In this document: piece after piece, positions 25,113-33,013 of the stretch
How positions within the stretch are numbered: position 1 is the stretch's first letter
Layout of the letters: each line of letters starts with the position of its first letter
Source of the DNA: Paracoccaceae bacterium
GTDB taxonomy: Bacteria; Pseudomonadota; Alphaproteobacteria; Rhodobacterales; Rhodobacteraceae
Assembly: GCA_003605175.1 (NCBI GenBank)
Contig: QWDA01000002.1
Location: forward strand, 1 to 64,000
DNA length: 64,000 bases
Reading direction: 5' to 3'
Notes under the pieces: model-generated
Database searches by the model: none
What the model saw: the letters and a program-made list of their open reading frames with translations, nothing else
Told to the model about the DNA's origin: nothing
Position numbers and translations under genes: made by a program

Positions 25113-25715
25113 CTATGGCCCCAGCAGCCAGTTACAGTAATGCTGGGCAAAGCCCACGCGTTGGCCACGGCCGTCCAATGCGGGCGCAAATCCTTCGCCG
25201 TCCGCCAGCCGATCCAGCCAGATTTCCCCCTTTTCTTCGCCTGTTACGACGAGCAAATCCCACATGGCGCAGCCATGGTCAAAGAGGAACAGTGCCCCGG
25301 CGGTCGTCTCCGGCGAGGCTTCCTCAGGCGGCAGGAAAACCGCGTTCCTGTAGATGAATGGCCTGTGAAGCAGCTCATTGGGCTCTTCCGGCGAGCGGTG
25401 GATTGTTCCTGCTTCCCACGGCACACTGTCGTCGAGGGGAGCGCCAAGCGGTCGCATGTAGAGGCCGGGTCCATCCCCGCCATCACCGACCTGAAGCAGG
25501 AACGAGCGGTACTCGAAGGGGAGGCTTGTCTGGTGACTGCGCTCGAACTCCTCGACAAATGCTTCATCGAGCGGGTCCGACAAGAAGCTCCGAGCCGTCG
25601 GCTCCCACCCGAGTTTCCGGGCATTGGCAGTGGCTCTGGTTCGCTGAGCCTCCATGACCGCCCGGCGATTCCAGGTTTCCCCGTCGAAAAAGCGCTCAAC
25701 TTCTGCGGCCATCAT
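25113..25715 (-). CDS. SMI1/KNR4 (SUKH) family protein
   Basis: A 200-residue protein with SUKH hallmarks: LPFEYRSFLLQVGDGGDGPG in the middle, an aromatic/Gly pattern around MRPLGAP, and LFLFDHGCAMWDLLVV towards the C-terminus. The family is known for immunity proteins against contact-dependent or polymorphic toxins and for regulatory scaffolds in fungi. No toxin gene is adjacent, and it breaks an otherwise catabolic region. A MM start at 25715/25712 leaves the exact start uncertain by one codon. It may be an orphan immunity gene. Confidence 0.7.
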   Translation of the reverse strand: MMAAEVERFFDGETWNRRAVMEAQRTRATANARKLGWEPTARSFLSDPLDEAFVEEFERSHQTSLPFEYRSFLLQVGDGGDGPGLYMRPLGAPLDDSVPWEAGTIHRSPEEPNELLHRPFIYRNAVFLPPEEASPETTAGALFLFDHGCAMWDLLVVTGEEKGEIWLDRLADGEGFAPALDGRGQRVGFAQHYCNWLLGP

Positions 25716-25874
25716 CGAACCCGATCCGGAAATTGCGTATCAACCATGGGATGCTCTGCATCGCCGGGCTATCCATTTCATGTTCCTGCCGCCTACGATG
25801 CGTGCGAGATCGAACCAGTTGCACAATAGGCCCTGCAGCCTTGTCCGGATAGCCGCCGTCGAAGCGTCGTGATC

Positions 25875-26690
25875 CTAGAGCGGGACGATGCCTGAGGGGT
25901 TGATCTCGAAGATCCCCTCCGGGCGATGGATGACGCTCAGGAAATAGTTCCGCTTGGCCCGTGCGAGGTCGAAGCTGGCCGCAAGCGCGGGATCGGCGAG
26001 GAGGCGGGCCAGATATGCGGAGAGGGCGGGGTAATCGGCGATCCGGCGGAGCGAACAGCGAAACAGCGGCGCGTAGATCGCGTCGAACCGGGCGAGGGTG
26101 GGGAAGAGGAAGAGGTCGGCCTCGGTCAGGCTTTCGCCCAGAAGAAACGGGCGGTCCGCGAGATGCGCCTCCATCCTGTTGAGCGCGGCGAAGAGGGCGC
26201 GGCATTCGCTTTCGTAGCTCGCCTGGTCGCGGGTGAGCCCGACCCGGTAGACCGCGCGGGTGATCCGGTCGTTGAGCCAGGGCAGGATCGTTCCGATCTC
26301 GGTTTCGAGCCGGCTCGGGCAGAGCTCGATCGAGGGGCGGTGGAGCCCGGCAAGGCCCGTCGCCACGAAGCGGACCATCTCGCGTGACCCGGTCGAGACG
26401 ATGCGCCGGGCCTTCCGGTCGAGCAGCACGGGAACCGAGGGGCGCAGGTCGGCCCCCGGCATCGCGATGCGATAGAGTTCGGGCAGCGTCGTTGCGCCGA
26501 AGACCGGGTCGGGTCTGGCAAGGCGCCAGCCCTCTTCACGTTTGACGTCTTCGACAAAATGGACTGGCAGATGCTCTGCCAGTCCAGTGACATGCAGCGC
26601 CGCGAGGACCCGGTGGGAGAACGGGCACCCCCAGCTGGCGTAGAGCAGGAGCTCCTTGCCATCCGCTGGCCGGGGGATCGCTGCGGTCAT
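25875..26690 (-). CDS. glutathionyl-hydroquinone reductase-like GST
   Basis: A 271-residue glutathione transferase of the Xi (YqjG/PcpF/EcfG) type. The N-terminal thioredoxin fold has the active-site sequence ASWGCPFSHRV, with the nucleophilic Cys; the canonical form is WCPWAHR. The helical domain has RPFLLGESLTEADLFLFPTL. These enzymes reduce glutathionylated hydroquinones formed during aromatic oxidation. It is shorter than the usual 310-330 residues. It lies downstream of the LigM-like gene and the outer-membrane protein on the same strand, so it may share operator e. Confidence 0.75.
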   Translation of the reverse strand: MTAAIPRPADGKELLLYASWGCPFSHRVLAALHVTGLAEHLPVHFVEDVKREEGWRLARPDPVFGATTLPELYRIAMPGADLRPSVPVLLDRKARRIVSTGSREMVRFVATGLAGLHRPSIELCPSRLETEIGTILPWLNDRITRAVYRVGLTRDQASYESECRALFAALNRMEAHLADRPFLLGESLTEADLFLFPTLARFDAIYAPLFRCSLRRIADYPALSAYLARLLADPALAASFDLARAKRNYFLSVIHRPEGIFEINPSGIVPL

Positions 26691-26765
26691 TTGCTGCCGT
26701 CCCGGATGAGGGAGCGCACCGGAACACGCACGGCTGCGGCGACAGCAAACATTCGCATGGCCCCG

Positions 26766-27839
26766 TCAGAACGCGATGTTGAACGAGGCGAGCAGCGATT
26801 GGCTGTAGCGATCGCCGTTCAGGCCCTGGTGCCGGCCGTAGATCAGGTCGAGCCGATTGCCGTTCTCGAACATCTTCGAAAGGCTGGCCTCGACGAAGAC
26901 ATAGGTGGGCTCGTCGACATAATCGTCCAGGCTGTTGGTCCATTCCCGCTCGAACCCGAGCGTGAAATTGGGCGCCCAATGGCCCGGCGGGACCTCTATC
27001 TGGAGCTGCGCCTTCACCCAGGCGGTGCCGTATTCCTCGGTATCGCCGTTCACGCCCGACATGACGCCGCCGAGGCTGTCGGTGACTTCCTCGATGGAGT
27101 TGCGCTGGTACTGCCCGCCGATGATCGGGTAGAGCGCCCAGCCGCCGGGGATCCAGGCCATGTCGTCGTTGCGATACTGACCGACCAGATCCACCTGGGT
27201 GTAGAAGATGTCGCTGCCCTGGTCGCGCTCGAGCGTGACACCCGGAGAGATCGGAACCCGGAGCCCGGCTTCACCGAGCGAATACTGGGCGCGCGCGGCG
27301 ACCCCCCAATGATCGCTGAGCCTGGAGATCCCGTCCAGGCGGAGGCCGAAGCCCGTCCGGTCGACTTCGCCGCCGACGATGTCGTAGTTGGCGTTCTCGG
27401 CGAAGACCCCGAACGAGTACATCGTGTCGACGCTCGGGAAGGTCTGGTAGGTGAACTGAAGAAAGCTCACGACCCCGTCGTTCTCGACCTGGTTGGCGGC
27501 GGCATCGTCAAAGGCGCCCTTCAGTTCGAACCGCAGATAGGATTTCCCGTCGGCGAGCGCGTGGCCGGCCTTCAGCACCGGGATGAGCACGGTGTTGCCA
27601 TCCTGGTAGCCGGTCGTCGGCCCGCCCGCGCCGACCGCGGCATAGGTGGCGCGGGCTTCGCCGATCCGGGTCTGGATGGTGCCGTACTGATCGTTCGAAT
27701 AGGACTGCCACAAGAGGCCGGCGCGGCCGAGATTGATCTGCGCCAGGACGCCCTGCGGCAGGCCGGGGGCCTTGTCGTCCGCGAAGGCCGGATGGCACAG
27801 CATGGCCACCAGCCCGGCGAATGCCAGGTTGCGTTTCAT
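26766..27839 (-). CDS. outer-membrane beta-barrel protein
   Basis: A 357-residue exported protein. It has a signal peptide MKRNLAFAGLVAMLCHPAFA followed by alternating amphipathic strands, and ends in LLASFNIAF with a C-terminal Phe, as barrel proteins recognised by BamA do. No Cys remains after processing. I do not recognise a family; it could be a substrate channel for aromatic compounds. It lies 122 bases downstream of the LigM-like gene, same strand, with GGAGGA before ATG 27839. The longer in-frame start at 27908 would hide the signal peptide. Confidence 0.68.
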   Translation of the reverse strand: MKRNLAFAGLVAMLCHPAFADDKAPGLPQGVLAQINLGRAGLLWQSYSNDQYGTIQTRIGEARATYAAVGAGGPTTGYQDGNTVLIPVLKAGHALADGKSYLRFELKGAFDDAAANQVENDGVVSFLQFTYQTFPSVDTMYSFGVFAENANYDIVGGEVDRTGFGLRLDGISRLSDHWGVAARAQYSLGEAGLRVPISPGVTLERDQGSDIFYTQVDLVGQYRNDDMAWIPGGWALYPIIGGQYQRNSIEEVTDSLGGVMSGVNGDTEEYGTAWVKAQLQIEVPPGHWAPNFTLGFEREWTNSLDDYVDEPTYVFVEASLSKMFENGNRLDLIYGRHQGLNGDRYSQSLLASFNIAF

Positions 27840-27939
27840 TGGGTCTCCTCCATGTCCCTTGTCAGTTTCCTGGCGGGCCGCCCCGAAGGCATTACGGCAT
27901 CGGCGCACGAATGCGGCGGCGGGGCGGAGCCAGTGTTTT

Positions 27940-27957
27940 CTGCTGTATTTTCAGCAG
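27940..27957. repeat. small inverted repeat between the LigM-like and barrel genes
   Basis: CTGCTG-TATTTT-CAGCAG, flanked by TTT on both sides, lies 4 bases past the end of the LigM-like gene. On the transcribed strand it lacks a U-run, so it may be an mRNA-processing hairpin or a binding site, not a clear terminator. Confidence 0.3.
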
Positions 27958-27961
27958 TTTA

Positions 27962-29341
27962 TTATTGGTTTCCGGTCTTGATGACCTTGTCGAAATAGGG
28001 CGCGGGTGCCACGGTGACGCGGATCTCGCGCAGGGTATGCGGGTCGACGGTGCGCCGCTGCGAGCCCGGTTCGCCCCAGAGCAAGGTCAGCTCGGTGCCC
28101 GGCTCCGCATCCTCGATATTCACGAGGCCCAGCGAGATCATCTTGCTGTTGAGCGCGGTGAAGCCCGGCCAGGTGGAGATGCCGACATTGTTGCCGCCCC
28201 TGGTCAGCGCGTCGGCCTGGAAGGTGGCGTACATCGGCATGGGCATGGCGACGTATTGCGCCCCGCCGTCGCGCTGGTAGATCGCGTCGGCCATCACCCG
28301 GGCGGTATCCTCGTCGTTCCAGACGAGCGTCACCTTGGCGCGGCGCTGGTTCGCCTTCTTCTCCTTCAGGGCGGCGCTGCCGACGAAATCGCGGTTCCAG
28401 TCCACGAGGCCGCCATAGCCCAGCTCGATCGGATCGACATAGTAGTCCTCGATCTTGTCCGAGACGAGGCTGCCGCCGAGCGAGGCGACGGATTCGAGGA
28501 AATAGGCGTTGAGCCATTCCCGGTAGGGTTTCATCTCGGCGCTCGAGTAGATCGCCGGGATCGGCATCGGCATCCAGCCGGAATGCTGGGCCGTGGTGGA
28601 ATAGGCCATCGCGCCCACCTTGCGCATGCCGTGGTTCTCGCCGGCTTTCTCGAGGGCCGCGCGCACCGCCTGCTGGTCGTCCCAGGCGCCGTAGAGCTCG
28701 AAGCCCGGCGTGCCGGCCATGCCGTGGCGGAGCGCCCGGACGGGTTTTCCGGCAATGGTCATGTCGCCCATGTGGAAGAACCTGATCTCGGGCAGGGTGC
28801 CGCCGGTCACCTCCTGCATCAGCGGCAGGGCGTTCGGGCCCTGGATCTGAAGCCGGAAGCTGTGGCGCGGGCGCTGGCCCACCGACCAGTTGTCGTCCTT
28901 GACCGCCGAGACGTCATGCGAGGTCTTGTCGGCGTTGTAGAGCAGCCAGTCGCTTGCGAAGGGGGCGCCGACGACGCGGAAGAACGCCTCGTCCTCGCGG
29001 AACAGGATCGCATCGGCAAGGTAGTTGCCGTCATGGCCGGCCAGCACGATCTGCTTAGCGCGTTTCACCTGGAACGGGTCGAGCTTGTTGAGCGCGAGTT
29101 CCGACAGGAACGGAATGACTCCGGAGCCGTGCAGATGCAGTTCGGTCATGTGGTAGGATTGTTCGAGCAGCGCCACCGAATCCTGCCAGGCCCGCTGTTC
29201 CGCCCGCCAGTTGCTGAATTCCGGCGGAATGCCCGGAAACACATAGGGCCCCAGATTGGAGCCCCGAAGCAGGTTCAGCGCCCCGCCCGCCTTGCCGATA
29301 AGGGTTTCGAGGCTCGCAGGAGCCATTCCCATGTCTGCCAT
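27962..29341 (-). CDS. tetrahydrofolate-dependent aryl O-demethylase-like protein (LigM/DesA, GcvT family)
   Basis: A 459-residue GcvT-fold protein. It has EFSNWRAEQRAWQDSVALL, QSYHMTELHLHG, FRLQIQGPNALPLMQEVTGG, ALRHGMAGTPGFELYG and a C-terminal LWGEPGSQRRTV. These correspond to recalled LigM/DesA sequences, enzymes that move the methyl of vanillate or syringate to tetrahydrofolate; other GcvT relatives include DMSP demethylase. The aromatic context and the EFSNWR...HMTELH block favour an aryl demethylase, substrate unknown. GGGAGGAAGAG precedes ATG 29341. It is the first gene after operator e. Confidence 0.78.
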   Translation of the reverse strand: MADMGMAPASLETLIGKAGGALNLLRGSNLGPYVFPGIPPEFSNWRAEQRAWQDSVALLEQSYHMTELHLHGSGVIPFLSELALNKLDPFQVKRAKQIVLAGHDGNYLADAILFREDEAFFRVVGAPFASDWLLYNADKTSHDVSAVKDDNWSVGQRPRHSFRLQIQGPNALPLMQEVTGGTLPEIRFFHMGDMTIAGKPVRALRHGMAGTPGFELYGAWDDQQAVRAALEKAGENHGMRKVGAMAYSTTAQHSGWMPMPIPAIYSSAEMKPYREWLNAYFLESVASLGGSLVSDKIEDYYVDPIELGYGGLVDWNRDFVGSAALKEKKANQRRAKVTLVWNDEDTARVMADAIYQRDGGAQYVAMPMPMYATFQADALTRGGNNVGISTWPGFTALNSKMISLGLVNIEDAEPGTELTLLWGEPGSQRRTVDPHTLREIRVTVAPAPYFDKVIKTGNQ

Positions 29342-29409
29342 CTCTTCCTCCCGTTTGCGCCGGTCGCTTCTCCTCAAAGCTCCGAAGACCGGCGGGTGTA
29401 ATCTCTTAC

Positions 29410-29441
29410 ATACCAGATGGTATCCGAAGTATGCATAGTAT
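29410..29441. promoter_or_regulatory. duplicated palindromic operator (site e), O-demethylase promoter
   Basis: ATACCAGATGGTAT at 29410-29423 is a perfect box. AGTATGCATAGTAT at 29428-29441 is the second box, starting 18 bp later. The pair is 68 bases upstream of the LigM-like start on the reverse strand and marks the right border of the island. Confidence 0.85.
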
Positions 29442-29899
29442 GTCAATATTGTTGCGATCGCCCGGGGTATCCTCGCTGGAGCCTGTCTCCCGGGAGGCCG
29501 GGCACCAGACCCAGCCTGCCCGGATTCGCCCTTCGGACCGGACCGCCTCTGCTGCACAGACCGCGTGACGGAATCATTTCAGGAATCCCGCATGGCAGCC
29601 AAGATGCGTGGCCAGCCCTCTGCCGCTGACCTGCAGGGCCAGGAGCCGGCCGGCCTGTGACGAAGCGCTCAAGCGCCGTGGCTCGCTGGCAATCGGGCGC
29701 GGCCCCGAGGGGAAGGCAAACGGCCCGCGAACCATCCCGGGCAGAGCATTGATTCGACCGTCATTCGCCGCCAAACGGCTTGCCCGGACCGGCCATGTCC
29801 CAACTGCGCGCAAGTCCCCGTCAAGTGGGGAGGCGCAAGGCCTTTCGGACACATGGGTTTCACGATCGAGCGCTTGTGGTCCGGGGCCGGAAGGGCCGG
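29442..29899. other. 458-base stretch with no recognisable gene
   Basis: Frames through this stretch are open in places but show no recognisable domain, ribosome site or hydrophobic pattern. It separates the island's last operator from the end of the response-regulator gene. It may hold the distal promoter elements of the LigM-like gene and decayed coding sequence. Confidence 0.5.
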
Positions 29900-31225
29900 T
29901 CAATCCTCGCCGTTTGCATCCGGATCCGACGACAGGCCGTAGCGGCGCATCTTGTCGTTCAGCGTGCGGCGCGGAATCCCCAGCGTTTCCGATGCGCGCA
30001 GCGTGTTGCCGACATGGGTGTCGAGCGCTGCCGCGATCTCGCGCGCCTCGAAGTCCGCGACACGGTCGGCAAGTGTCGGAGGGGTTGCCTTCGCGGCGGT
30101 GGTGCCCGGCATCTCGAACAGCCCCAGCGCGTAGGCTTCGGCGCTGGCCTTCAGCTCTCGGACATTGCCGGGCCAGGCGGAGCGCTTGAGCTTCTGTTGC
30201 AGTGTCCACGGGATGTTCGGATCGGCGCGACCGTAGCGCCGTGCCGCCAGCTGGGCGTAATGGGCGAATATCAGCGGGATATCCTCGCCCGCCTCGCGCA
30301 AGTCCGGGGTCGAAAGCTCGGTGCCCGCCAATCTGAAATAGAGATCCGGCCGGAAACCCTCGACCTGGCGCAACGGCGATTTCGTAGTGGCGATCACCCG
30401 TATGTCGAGCGCGCGCGGCGCGGTTTCCCCGATACGCTCCACCGTTCGCTCTTGCAGGACGCGAAGCAGCTTGGCCTGGATCGACGGCGGCATCGTCTCG
30501 ACCTCGTCCAGCATCAGGGTGCCGCCATTGGCGGCTTCCAGCTTTCCCGCCCGCCCGGCCACGTCATGGGCGAAGACGCCCGCGCCATGGCCGAAGAGGA
30601 TGATTTCGGCCGTCGCATCGGACAGGGCCGCGCAGTTGAGCGCGACAAAGGGGCCGTCCGCGCGCTCGCTGCCGGCATGGATCGCACGGGCGGCAAGCTC
30701 CTTGCCTGTGCCGGTCTCGCCGCTGATCACGACATCCAGGTCGACCGAGGCCAGTTCCGAGATACGGTTGCGAAAGGCACGCATGGCACGGGACCTTCCG
30801 AGGATGCTCACCTCGTCCCGTTCGAGGAGGACGCGCTGAAGCCGTGCGACTTCGCGCCGGGCGGCCTGCGCGTCCAGCGTGCGCCGGATGACCGACAGAA
30901 GATGGGTGGAGTCGTAGGGTTTCTCGAGGAAATCCTCGGCTCCGGCGCGGATCGCCTCGACGGCTTGCGCGACATCGCCATGGCCCGTGAGCAGAATCAC
31001 GGGCACCTCAAGCGCCCTTTCGCGCAAGGCAAGGAGCAGCGCGATGCCGTCGATCTGCGGCATGCGCAGGTCGCTGATCACCATGTCCGGCGGGGTCGTC
31101 ATTGCGGTCAGCAGCTCGGAGGCGGCAGAAAATGCGCGCACCTCGTAGCCGGCCGTCTCGACAAGGTCGGACAGCGCCGTCAGGTGGTCGACATCGTCGT
31201 CCACGATATCAATGCGTTCTGTCAT
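29900..31225 (-). CDS. DctD/NtrC-like response regulator lacking GAFTGA
   Basis: A 441-residue regulator. The receiver domain is residues 1-120 with Asp52 (VISDLRMPQIDG) and Lys102. The AAA+ domain has Walker A GETGTGKE (169-176) and Walker B GGTLMLDE. A Fis-type helix-turn-helix, GNTLRASETLGIPRRTLN, ends the protein. The sigma-54 contact loop GAFTGA is replaced by GVFAHD (216-221), so it may activate or repress sigma-70 promoters, as NtrC of Rhodobacter capsulatus does. It overlaps the sensor kinase gene by 4 bases and closes the TRAP operon, which it probably regulates. Confidence 0.85.
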   Translation of the reverse strand: MTERIDIVDDDVDHLTALSDLVETAGYEVRAFSAASELLTAMTTPPDMVISDLRMPQIDGIALLLALRERALEVPVILLTGHGDVAQAVEAIRAGAEDFLEKPYDSTHLLSVIRRTLDAQAARREVARLQRVLLERDEVSILGRSRAMRAFRNRISELASVDLDVVISGETGTGKELAARAIHAGSERADGPFVALNCAALSDATAEIILFGHGAGVFAHDVAGRAGKLEAANGGTLMLDEVETMPPSIQAKLLRVLQERTVERIGETAPRALDIRVIATTKSPLRQVEGFRPDLYFRLAGTELSTPDLREAGEDIPLIFAHYAQLAARRYGRADPNIPWTLQQKLKRSAWPGNVRELKASAEAYALGLFEMPGTTAAKATPPTLADRVADFEAREIAAALDTHVGNTLRASETLGIPRRTLNDKMRRYGLSSDPDANGED

Positions 31226-32952
31226 TCGGATCCGTCCCGTGCCTCCGAAAGCGGAAGCGAGACGATGACTTGCGTTCCATCCTGCGGGTAGGAGCGAATG
31301 TCGAGCGTTCCGGAGAAATCCGCAAGGATCACCTTGCAGATGGCGAGGCCCAGCCCGAGACCTTCGCCCGTTTGCTTGGTCGAGAAGAAGGGTTCCGTCA
31401 CGCGCGGCAGATCCGTGTCGCCGATGCCGGAGCCGTTGTCGCGCACCGTGATCACCGCGTTCGCGCCCTCGACCGAGAGCGTGACGCTGACCTCGGGTTC
31501 CGGCGTCGCCTCGATCGCGTCAAGAGCGTTGAGCAGCAGGTTCGCGACGACCTGTTCGATCCGGACGGCCCCGGCCATCACGGGCACAGGGTCCGTCGGC
31601 ATCTGCAGGGCCGGTGTCACCCCGACCGCCTTCGCGCGCGGCAACACCAGGTCGAGCGCGGATTTCAGGGGTGCGCGCAGATCGACGAGGCTAAGCTCCA
31701 CCGTATCCTTGCGGGCAAAGCTCTTGAGGTGCTTCGTGGTCCGCTGCATCCGGCGGATCATGTCCCGGGCCTTGCCGATCCTGCCTGACATCTTGCTGTC
31801 GCCGGACCGCATGCCGAGCTCGGCCGCAGACAGTGTCGCCTCCATCGCGGCCAGCGGTTGGCTGATCTCGTGGACGATGGCAGCCGACATGCGGCCCATG
31901 GCGGCCATCTTCTCGGTATGGATCAGGGCCTCCTGCGCGGTCCGAAGATCGGTCTCGGCCTGCTTGCGGGCCTCGACCTCGCGGGCCAGATCGGCGGTGC
32001 GCGCAACCACCATTGCCTCGAGCTTCTCCGACTCCGACAGTCGCATCGCAACGATCTGGCGGCGCTGCTCGATGCCCTTGACGGTTGCCGCCATGGCGAG
32101 TGCCGTCAGGGCAGCCAGCGCGGCCCACCCCAAGGCCACCAGTTGCAATCCACGCAGCGGGCGGGCCGCTATGACCTGACCGCCTGTCGCCGGAACGGAC
32201 CCGATGCGGGCGATCCAGCCATCGCCCAGCGCATCCGCGCCGACCGGCGGCTGGGAGAGAAGTGGCGCGGCTTCGCCCAGGCGGACCCCGTCGTAGGCCC
32301 GGGTTGCGACGAGGTGATCGAGCGTTTCGCGCGACAAGCCGACAAGCGGGCGATATTGCCATTCGGGCCGGGCCGACAGGAACACGACGCCATGCTCGTC
32401 CGCCAGCGCAACATCGGCCTCGGCGGCACGCCAGGTTTGCTGCAACGGACGCAGGTCGAGCTTTACGACCATCACGCCCGGTCTGCCGCCGCTATCGACC
32501 CGCGCCGACAGGAAGTATCCCGGCACGCCCGTCGTCACGCCGATTGCATAGAATTGCCCCTGTCCCCTGGAAAGCGCATCCTGGAAATAGGGGCGAAACG
32601 CGTAGTTCTGCCCGACGAAGCTGCCGGGCTGGTCCCAGTTCGACGCGGCGATCGTTTCGCCCCTTTCATCGATCAGGAACAGTTCATCTGCCCCGGCGTA
32701 GGCCGCAATCGTTTCGAGATAGTCGTTTGCATCCTGCAAGGGCGCGGTTCCGGCCAGAGCCTGTCGGATGCGGGCGTCTTCGGCGGCCACGGCCGGCAGG
32801 GCGCGCAGCCGGTCGATTTCCGCCTCGACCGCCCGGGTCGTGAGCAACAGCGTCTGGTCCAGTTCCTGGCGGGCCGCCCCCACCGCCACGAACTGCGCGA
32901 CGAACCACACGAGCGCGGCGGACAGGCAGGCAAGGATGACGGACCGCGTCAC
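31222..32952 (-). CDS. DctB-like sensor histidine kinase
   Basis: A 576-residue membrane kinase. Transmembrane helices at about 4-25 and 270-292 enclose a periplasmic double-PDC/Cache-like domain with LFLIDERGETIAASNWD and GYFLSARVDSGGRPGVMVVKLDL. The H-box has phosphoacceptor His361 in AAIVHEISQPLAAM, and the ATPase domain has NLLLNALDAIE, DNGSGI and GLGLGLAICK. DctB kinases sense C4-dicarboxylates or other TRAP substrates. It follows the TRAP permease by 61 bases and pairs with the regulator that overlaps its end. Confidence 0.87.
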   Translation of the reverse strand: MTRSVILACLSAALVWFVAQFVAVGAARQELDQTLLLTTRAVEAEIDRLRALPAVAAEDARIRQALAGTAPLQDANDYLETIAAYAGADELFLIDERGETIAASNWDQPGSFVGQNYAFRPYFQDALSRGQGQFYAIGVTTGVPGYFLSARVDSGGRPGVMVVKLDLRPLQQTWRAAEADVALADEHGVVFLSARPEWQYRPLVGLSRETLDHLVATRAYDGVRLGEAAPLLSQPPVGADALGDGWIARIGSVPATGGQVIAARPLRGLQLVALGWAALAALTALAMAATVKGIEQRRQIVAMRLSESEKLEAMVVARTADLAREVEARKQAETDLRTAQEALIHTEKMAAMGRMSAAIVHEISQPLAAMEATLSAAELGMRSGDSKMSGRIGKARDMIRRMQRTTKHLKSFARKDTVELSLVDLRAPLKSALDLVLPRAKAVGVTPALQMPTDPVPVMAGAVRIEQVVANLLLNALDAIEATPEPEVSVTLSVEGANAVITVRDNGSGIGDTDLPRVTEPFFSTKQTGEGLGLGLAICKVILADFSGTLDIRSYPQDGTQVIVSLPLSEARDGSE

Positions 32953-33013
32953 GTTCAGTGCGCAATCGGCAAATGCGCGGCCTTGGCCCTGCCGGCCGGG
33001 AAATGGGCCTCCC

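Noticed and set aside
29574-29890. Open frames on both strands in the gap after the LigM-like promoter
   Set aside because: No ribosome site, no recognisable motif and low-complexity Arg/Pro/Gly composition.
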